The position numbers were made by a program, and so were the translations under genes. Under the pieces are notes generated by a model. The model searched no databases, had not been told where the DNA came from, and worked only from the letters and a program-made list of their open reading frames with translations. A DNA stretch of 64,000 bases from Petunia secreta (taxonomy: Eukaryota; Streptophyta; Magnoliopsida; Solanales; Solanaceae), in assembly GCA_029990175.1 (NCBI GenBank), contig JARKIP010000038.1:28341501-28405500 (forward strand), read 5' to 3'. Positions 56,480-64,000 of this stretch are shown piece by piece. Positions within the stretch are counted from its first letter, which is position 1. Each line of letters opens with the position of its first letter.

Positions 56480-56968
56480 ATGTCCGAAGCTTCAATATCT
56501 TCTCGAAGCCAAGTGTCATGCCGCAAATGTTTTTGTGGAGTTAATGCAAGAGAATTCACGGGTTGCTTCATGTGGTTACTGGGAAAATTGATGTAAGTTG
56601 ATGTAAGTATTATGGTTTATTCTTCAGAAAATTCCACGAATTTATGTAGATTTTTCAAGTTTTGTTTTAGTGGTTTAAAGTGTTGGTTTGTTGAATAGGT
56701 TGCTTCATGTGGTTACTGGGAATGGCGTGATCCAGAATTTCCAGTGCGTGCTCATGCTGTTATTCACGAGTTTAAAAAAACAGTGGATGAGCTTCGCAAA
56801 GAAAACAACAGACTTGGGAATATGATAGATGAAATCCAAGGAATAAACTATGTTGCCTCATCGAAAGTTCCTAACTTGGAAGCTCAAGTTCAAAAAATGA
56901 AGATCATACTTGTCATATCTTGGGCTATGTTCTTTGGCTTTGTAATGGCTAGAATGTTAAATATGTAA
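56480..56968 (+). pseudogene. Small GRF-type zinc-finger-like protein gene of the MULE
   Basis: From the ATG at 56480 the frame reads MSEASISSRSQVSCRKCFCG then VNAREFTG and stops at 56594-56596. From 56699 another open frame gives SCGYWEWRDPEFPVRAHAVI, a coiled segment, and a hydrophobic C-terminal span (IILVISWAMFFGFVMA), stopping at 56966-56968. CxCG...NARE and CGYWEWRDPE are the outer parts of the GRF zinc finger (PF06839); the middle (GRxFxxC) is missing. A GTAAG donor (56603) and an AG acceptor (56698) suggest an intron, but no splice I tried joins the halves in frame. The membrane-like tail is odd for such proteins. Role in transposition (mudrB-like) is only inferred. Confidence 0.5.
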
Positions 56969-57592
56969 CACTTTATTTGATGTTGTAAGATGGTAGTAGC
57001 AACTATAGCTATGTTGCCAATGGTTTCTTTGATTTTCTATGATGGATCATCCCATTTAATCTCTGTAATGTGAAGTTTGTAGACTAATTAACAATGCTTT
57101 ATTTTGGCTTTGATTTTAATTTTGTAAGTCTCTTTATGTTGCACATATAAAGGCATGGGGATTACAAAAAATAAAATGGGAACAAAACTCCACATTCGTA
57201 AACCAAACCATCACAAATGCCATTGGATAAATGCCATCACAAAATGTAGACATATCAAGATTAAGATCATAGCAGCATAGGATAAATGCCATCACAAATT
57301 CCATAAGCAAAGGATAAATGCAAAACACTAAGGATGACATTAACTAACACAACAACAAATACCATTGGATAAATGCCATCAAATTGTTCATACACATGAA
57401 GTTGACAATAGCACTAAACTGTCCAAAAAACTTACTTATATGAGACAAGTAAGGTATACCAATACTATATATATGAGACAAGTAAATATTTGAACCAAAA
57501 ACTTACTTAATTGTTCACAACATTTACTTGTCTATACCAGTTAAACAAAAAATAGTTAATACATAAAGACAACATAAATCAGTTTTCCCATC
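56969..57592. other. Shared 3' region between the two MULE genes
   Basis: No gene. AT-rich, with a loose repeat around GGATAAATGCCATCACAAA (57225-57380, four or more variants), where transcripts of both genes would terminate. Confidence 0.5.
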
Positions 57593-60500
57593 TTAGTTCC
57601 CAGCTTTTCTAACAGATCCCTTGCCTCTTTTTGCCTTGAGTTTTCCAATCTTTTGTTCCCTTTCTGCTTGTAACTGTCGTGCAGTCATTGCTTTCCCTCC
57701 ATACCAAATCAGTTTGGTGGGAGAGTATGGCAGATTTTGTGGACCATCAGAAGCATCCCTGAAACCAATTTTTCTTGTTCCAGTATTTTGCACCCTCATC
57801 TTAGCAGCCAACCTAGTCTTACTCTCAGATATGGTTCTAGGATTTAAGGCAGGGTCAGATTCATAATCTGAGTCAGAATCTTCAACAGGGGGCTGACTGG
57901 ATGATTGAGTCAACTGAGTAGCAGTCTGACTTGTTGGTTGTGGTTGTGACTGACCAGCTTGTTGGTTGTGGTTGTGACTAGCAGCTTCAGTAGCAGTCTG
58001 ACTTGTGGATGAGCTTACAACTCCAGGTGTAGGGATGAAGAATAACTCAGAATCTGGATTGTTTTGTGGTCCAGCTTGAGAAGAAGTTCCTTCATCTTGG
58101 AAGTACTTCTTGTGTGGACCAAGCACCTATATAGAAAAATAGATATGGTTAGCACTTATAGACAACATATTATAAAGTTAGGACATATTATAAAGTTAAC
58201 AATATTATAAAGTTTACCAAAGGGCATCTCTTTATGTTGTGGCCCATTTCACTACAGTAACCACGGGACATTAGAAGTCCCTTTCTGCCAGCAGACCACA
58301 TCCTGCCAGCAGACCACTCCCCTTGCCTTTTCCTAGCCTCATCTTTCTCTCTTTTCCTTTTTGTTGGTGGTCTACCAACCATCCTACCTAGAGTTGGGGG
58401 CTCCATAGCATGACTTGGCTCCACCTTCCAGAACTTTTCTCCCCTCACAGGTTTCAACTTGTGTCTATAAATACTCAAGAAAGCCTCCTTTGAATAAAAC
58501 CAGTCAATCTGACCTGCATGGTCTATTTTCCTATAGAGAAATGCCTTTATGGCATGGGCACATGGGATACCTGACACATCCCATTGCCTGCGGGTGCATT
58601 TCCTCTCTTCCAAATTAATAGTATGCTTATCAGTCCTATGAGTGACCTCAAACCCACTCTCTCCATTGAAATCCAGCCTACAAACTGCTGCCATCTTTCT
58701 GTAATCATTATATAGCTCCATTGCATGATCTGAGAAGTTGTATTTCCATGTCCTTGCTTCAAGTTCATGATCCCTCAACATGTTCATAACCTACAAAAGA
58801 AGTTAAACTTAATTCATATACTACAATGAAAGAAAACAACCTGAAATTATTATAGTTAAACTTAACCTTCAATCTAATATCTTCAAGCATTTTTATAATT
58901 GGCTTCTGTCTTGCATCTACAATCCAAGAGTTGAATGACTCTGTAAAATTATTGTCCACCATGCAGTTCTTGGAGTATGTATCAAAATAAGCTCTTGACC
59001 AATATTGTGGAGGATAGTTCATAAGAGCTTTAACACCAGCCACATTCAGCTCACCCATCTTTTTAATGTTGTCTGTGAACTCCTCATCATAGGTGCTCCA
59101 TGCACTCCACCAAAGGTATTGCTTTATCTGACCACTCTTATACTTCTTGGTCCAGTTTTTTTCAATGTGTTTCACACACCATCTGTGGTATGCTTCTGGA
59201 CAAACAGCCTTGATAGCTTCACATAAACCCTGCAAGTATAAGACAAAAACAGGTTACAAGTAGCAAGATTTCTTTAAAAAAAAATCAAAATGCAAATTGA
59301 AAATACAAAGATAACAGGAAAATATTACCTTTTGCATATCTGACATAAAGGTGATTCCTTCACCATTCTTCAAGTCCAAAGAGTGTTTAAGAAGCTCAAC
59401 AAACCAGGTCCAAGTTCTTTTTGTTTCCCTGTCTACCACTGCCCAAGCAAGTGGATAGAAATGGTTACTTGCATCTTGACCAACTGCAACCAGAAGTATT
59501 CCAAGGCTTTTACCCTTCAAAAAGGTACCATCCAGCCCTATCAAAGGCCTTAAACCCCCCTTTCCACCCATCCTTTAAAGCTTGGAAGCACACATACATT
59601 CTTAAGAATTTTCTTTTTCCTTCTTCCATAGCATCCTTGGACAGATTTATGACCACATCAGTTCCAGAGTTGGTGAGCCTCAATTCTTGAGCATAAGCCT
59701 CCAACTTATTGAACTCATCACTATAACTACCTTCCAGCTTGTCTAATGCAATCTTTTTTGCTCTCTTCAGCTTTGACTTGTTCACAGTTAGATTAAACTG
59801 TGACACAAGGTCAACAGTCATGTCTTTTACTTTGTATTTAGGGTTACCCTGAAGTTTTGCCCTAAAGTAATGAGCTAACACTTTGTAACTTGCCCTGCCA
59901 TTCTCAAAAGATTCATCACATTTATGATCTTGACATAACTTCTTCATTTTAAAACCTTGGTTCTCTCCCTCCTTAGAAATAAAACAGTAGAATGGACAAC
60001 CAGTTTGACAGCCATAACTAACTCTAGTTTTATCACTCTTCTTTACATGCAGGTTCCTTTTATTTGCAACAGCATAAAAGGCTATAACTTGTTTAGCTTC
60101 ATCAAGATCCTTAAAGGCCATACCATACTCCAAGACTTTGTATTTTTCAAGTTTCTTATCTATATCCAACAACCTTTTCTTACTAAATACTTCCACTTCT
60201 TCATTATCATAATCACTACCAATTTCTTCTTCACATTCCTCTTCTTCACTACTACCACAGTCTGTTCCATAATCTATTGTACTAATATTACTTTCCTTAA
60301 AACTAATAATGTTAGGAATCTGTCCAATATTCACTTCAGGATTATCTAGGGCAAATAGATTAACAGCTTTGAAACACTTAGACAGAAGAGTTTGAAGTTT
60401 TCTTATACCTTCATCCCCCTCTACCAAATAGTAAGAACCAGAGGGGTCAGTTATAAGAATATACCTCACCTCACTAAACCCTATTTTTTCTTTGAATTCA

Positions 60501-60637
60501 GCACATATATCTATGTAAGATAGCAGATCCACATCATAATCTCTCCAAACGTGAGTCAATTTTTTAAGATAAGCAAGCTTTGGATGAAGTACCCAATTTC
60601 CCCCATAATTGAATACTAAATCGACTGTTTCAACCAT
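57593..60637 (-). pseudogene. MuDR-type transposase, four exons, one frameshift
   Basis: Exons on the minus strand: 60637-59329, 59229-58867, 58790-58218, 58126-57593, with GT-AG introns of 99, 76 and 91 nt that join conserved protein in frame. Start chosen at MVETVDLVFNYGG; an upstream Met at 60670 is also in frame. Order: N-terminal domain, acidic region, MuDR DNA-binding region (Cys/His set ending LCQDHKC), catalytic domain with LIGLDGTFLKG (first Asp), ITFMSD (second Asp), RWCVKHIEKNW (C/H motif) and NNFTESFNSW (Glu), SWIM region (IPCAHA) and a knuckle, then a Gln/Ser-rich tail. Exon sum 2779 nt is one over a multiple of three; the extra base lies in the six-C run 59555-59560. Two zinc-ligand cysteines are replaced by Arg. 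Confidence 0.88.
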
Positions 60638-61079
60638 CTTGAATAAGGTAACATGCAACACAATAAACAAATCAAAGGGACCACATCAGAATATATTAAA
60701 GGCATTAAAAACATAAAAAACAGATTGGACCCCCACCCACAATTAAAGAACCCTAGATACCCGACAAAGACAAATCGACCAAAGGATAAACTGGACCCCT
60801 ACAACCATTAAAGCATGCATATTCATGTATAAACTGTAAAGGTAAAAAAAAATATACTTATTTTTAGGAACATACAACAAATTCATATGGCATATAACAC
60901 CCTAAAATTAAAGTGTAATAATAAACAAAAAAGATGTAGTAATATACCTTTAACACTTGAACAATAAGAAATCCCACCGAAGGCTCGATCAGAAATTTCC
61001 TCCGCTAATAAACCCTAAATCGCCATTTGTTAGAGAGAGATGAAGGGTCGGGTAAAATGAAGGGGTAAAATGAAAGGGT

Positions 61080-61365
61080 TAAAGGGGGTAAGGGTTTTTT
61101 TACTTTACTGATGGGTAAAAAAAAGGGAATTGGGTCGGGTCGGGTTTTGTAGCCTACGTGGACGCTAAGAAGTGGCCACTTCATTAAGAAGTGGTCTACG
61201 TGGACGATGAGAAGTGGGCACTCAGCAGCCATGTCATATTTCCGTCTAAGGGAGGGTATTTAGGAGCCAAAAGAAAACGTTGATGGCAATAATGTGCCCA
61301 TAGGTTAACGGAGGGCAAAACTGCACCATTTTCAATAGTTCGAGGGCAATTTTGAGCCTTTTCCG
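61080..61365. repeat. Right terminal inverted repeat of the MULE
   Basis: Reverse complement of 56071-56358. The transposase start codon (60637) lies about 440 bp inside, so this TIR is likely its promoter region, as in Mutator. Confidence 0.95.
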
Positions 61366-61374
61366 TATAATAAA
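61366..61374. repeat. Target-site duplication of the MULE, right
   Basis: TATAATAAA, identical to 56062-56070. Confidence 0.95.
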
Positions 61375-64000
61375 TAAAGAAGCAATTCAAATGCGAATTA
61401 TGACGAGGGTACGATTTTTAGTCGAATTTGATTTTGCACTCATTAATTGACAAATGATTCTAAACATCCATAAATTAATTGGCGATTCGCAAAGAAATGA
61501 TACAAAGCATTCATATAAAAATAATTTAAGTAATTTACAATAATTATTCACAATTCAAATATCATTTCTATCCTACAGGGCTCCTAATCCGGTCTATGGG
61601 GAAATCCTATACAACATGCATTTTCTAAGGGAATGGGGAAGGATGGAGTTTAGAAGATAGAACCCGGAAGCGCAAACTCAATCATTGAGCCTTGGACTTT
61701 GTGATTTTCATTTTTCTTTTACATTTTCGAGGATATCAAGTCCCGAAAATGCGAAGCGGGGCAAATAACTTCAAATGCAAATAGCCGTCCCAATAGATGA
61801 GTTTTAACCAACTCGCCCCAAGTTGTTTTCATGCAAAACAAATAAAAGAAAAAGGATTAATATTAAACTAAACAGGTTTTATATAGAGCAAACTTTTAAG
61901 AAATCTAAAGGATGCAATCTGAGCAACACAACGAAAAATAATCTATCAAAGTAAACTAACAAATTTTGACAGTAAAATGCTATAGGATAGTTAACCAAAC
62001 GTTCCATTTCTTCATGGAAAACAAGGACATTATGCTAACTTATGTGCTCATTCATTCAATAAAATTTGGTATTTTGAACACTTTCATGGTGAAAAATAGC
62101 CTGCTTCATCACATATATTCATAGCCAAATCTCACAATCAAAGACTCATGCCTTTAATAACACACTTAGAACAAGGAAAAAGGCTGAGGCTGCAAATTGA
62201 ACTTAGAGCTAGTAAAACCAGCTAAGCTCTATTCTATGGGTAATTTAGGAGGAAACAGAACAGTTGGCAAAACCAAGATAGAAAATTACGAAAAGAGTAC
62301 TTGAAACTAAAACTAGACCACATCAAATTATATTAAGACCAAAAAGGCTGCTGCAGCAACAAAGAACCAGAAACCATGATCACAATTCAAGAAGAAAGTT
62401 GGAAAAGAAAGCCAAGAACCAGCAGGAAACTAAACTGAAACAAGACCATAAACCAGGACAAGATTGACTAATATTACCTCAAGAAACAAGACTAGGATGC
62501 TGCTTTGAGAGCCAACTTAGGAGGGGAATAAACTGATATCAGACACCAAATCTAGACAACTAATACTTAAGGGAAAAAACATGACTTCTAGGAAATTTAA
62601 TACTGCCAAACAAACCTCTCTTAAACCCTGCTGATACCATAGCAACTCCCTGAAACATCACTCACACACCTCTCACTTACCTGCTTACACAGACCTTCCC
62701 TTTACTGCCTGCACACACCCATCGAAATCAAACAGAGAACCAACTATTATCGACACCCCTGCACCTTTACACTAACTTTCAGACCTCAGGACCTGCCTGC
62801 AGCTACCAGGAGACAATCCCTACATTCACAGCCTGAACTCCATCTCCTTTTACTTGAACCTGCTGCACCAGACCTTTAAACACCCCTGCAACAGCCTTAC
62901 ATACATAGAAACAAACTCACACACACCCTTTTAACAGACCTCAACCTCTCCCATAAAACCAAACACCTCCCTGGACACCTTGAACATCCTGAAAACAGCT
63001 CTATACACCACCTTACACTGCCTGCACAAACTATTACCAGCCCACAGCATTCTTAAGCAGACTTCATACACACCTGGACCACATACAAACAGCTCACATA
63101 CACACTAAGAACCTGCATACCAATCTAAACCAGCCTACACAGATCTGCCAACATCAAAGAATCCCTCACAATCTACATTATCTCCAATTATTCTATCAGA
63201 CTAACCTCATTTCACTAATCAAAAACAAAACATGAGAATAAGCACAAGCTATTTCTATCTTGCTAGTTCAGAAACCAGAATCTTTCTTTTGAAAGAGAAC
63301 AAAGACAACTGAAAAGCTACTTCAATAAAAATACAAGCAAACATCAAGTTTCTCTGTTATGCTATTTTATGTTAACTGAATCTTGTTGTAAACCTCTCCT
63401 TGATATAAAGATGCATACTTTAGGTATGCTATTTAACAGTTTATGCGAAGAATCTTGATTTGAATCCTTAACCAAAACATGCTCCAACTTTCAAACTCAT
63501 CTTAGGCTAGCCGATCAATGGCTATAACTGGTCAAGAGAAGTATGATCCAAGATTCATAGTGATACACAATGCGAGAAACATTATTCCTTAACCCAAACA
63601 TTAGCCAAAATTTCAGAAGCTAATAAACAGACAAGACGATTGCATTTTCAAATACGAACCAGAAAGGAAAGAAATACGCTTTGAAGAGACAAACTATCAA
63701 ACACAGAGCTTGAAATAATAAGCTAATCGAATCAGAACTAAAATGCATATGACAGGAGAGAGTATTACCTGTTGTTGTGCAGTAAACTAAGGCAAAGGAC
63801 TGAAGAATGCGACTCGAATGAAAGCGACCATGCGAACAAGGTCGACAACTCAGATATTGAAGAAGCGATAAGCAAAATGAAGCGATAACAAACAACGAAA
63901 CCGATGTTTGAATCCCAAACAGGAACCAAAAATGCTAACTCTCCTCTCTTTTAAAGATTAAAACTGAAAAGTATATACCTATATGCTCTGCCTCCCTTTT
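61375..64000 (-). other. Remainder of the minus-strand LTR, no genes
   Basis: Homologous to the solo LTR (about 43515-46000). The plus strand is very poor in G between about 62620 and 63200. The short open frames here have no recognisable product. Confidence 0.7.

Larger units (their letters stand above)
56071..61365 (-). mobile_element. Complete Mutator-like element (MULE), 5295 bp, two genes
   Basis: Bounded by a perfect 9-bp duplication and by terminal inverted repeats of about 288 bp (56071-56358) and 286 bp (61080-61365) starting CGGAAAAGGCTCAAAATTGC; they differ only at a few positions and in two homopolymer lengths. Inside are a MuDR-type transposase gene on the minus strand and a short GRF-zinc-finger-like gene on the plus strand, converging toward 57000-57590. 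Near-identical TIRs indicate a recent insertion. The transposase has a single-base frameshift. Confidence 0.95.
55291..64000 (-). mobile_element. LTR of the solo-LTR family, minus orientation, containing a MULE and cut by the window edge
   Basis: On the plus strand it begins TGTTGAACCCTCC, the reverse complement of the solo LTR end, and follows that LTR backwards: the GTCGCCACC block (55378), the TTAA-rich region (55600-56060) and, after the MULE, the G-poor region (62600-63200). At 63,9xx it matches the part of the solo LTR near 43515, so roughly 670-700 bp of LTR remain outside. Whether it is a solo LTR or part of a full element cannot be told. The expected target duplication is ACTTG (55286-55290). 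Confidence 0.85.

Noticed and set aside
1..64000. CRISPR arrays, operons, riboswitches, bacterial terminators
   Set aside because: The window is plant nuclear DNA; the only regular repeat array lacks spacers and sits in a retrotransposon UTR.

Overview
The window is nuclear DNA from a dicot plant, most likely a member of the nightshade family (Solanaceae). This is inferred from the LTR families, the Tat/Ogre-type Ty3/gypsy proteins, a Solanaceae-type SINE remnant and plant-style short GT-AG introns. It looks like the retrotransposon-rich intergenic space of a large genome. I recognise only one ordinary host gene: a 12-exon pectin acetylesterase (10388-18054, plus strand) whose exons join into one 436-codon frame with every zinc-free catalytic motif of the family present. 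Everything else of substance is mobile DNA, much of it nested.

Layout. 1-402: right end of an LTR, probably from an element nested in the next one. 403-10125: a Tat-lineage Ty3/gypsy element, broken at its 5' end, with decayed gag-pol on the plus strand and, after pol, a five-exon ANTISENSE gene (6279-9176, minus) with its own TATA box; its 3' LTR ends about 260 bp before the pectin acetylesterase start codon. 10388-18054: the host gene, with a hAT-type MITE in intron 2 and a LINE 3' end in intron 4. 18055-21025: intergenic, with a SINE remnant. 21026-23180: segment X, carrying a Myb/SANT-like pseudogene and a palindrome cluster. 23181-51243: a very large Ogre-like Ty3/gypsy element with about 3.9-kb LTRs (TG...CA), primer-binding site, an extra ORF1 before gag, gag, protease, a putative 192-nt intron that joins pro to RT in frame, RT/RNase H, integrase, a 16-unit minisatellite in its 3' untranslated region and a polypurine tract. 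It is interrupted twice: in the 5' LTR by a non-autonomous LTR element (23860-29632, minus, TSD CACGC) and in integrase by a 3955-bp solo LTR (42843-46797, TSD TCTCC).

At 51243 the 3' LTR stops abruptly and, after a 24-nt filler, segment X begins again (51268-53432), followed by the same LTR start (53433-55290). This is the signature of a roughly 30.2-kb tandem duplication (or of a misassembly). The second LTR copy is interrupted at 55291 by a minus-strand LTR of the same family as the solo LTR, which runs off the right edge. That LTR in turn contains a complete MULE (56071-61365) with TIRs of about 287 bp, a perfect 9-bp TSD, a four-exon MuDR-type transposase gene (minus) and a small divergent GRF-zinc-finger-like gene (plus).

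Relative order that can be read directly: Ogre-like insertion next to X, then duplication of X plus LTR; the non-autonomous element entered copy A only (its target site is empty in the other two LTR copies); the minus-strand LTR entered copy B; and the MULE entered that LTR last. Most coding regions of the retroelements carry stops and frameshifts; the host gene does not. All exon joins, divergence remarks and family names come from reading the sequence by eye and from knowledge of the families, not from database searches.
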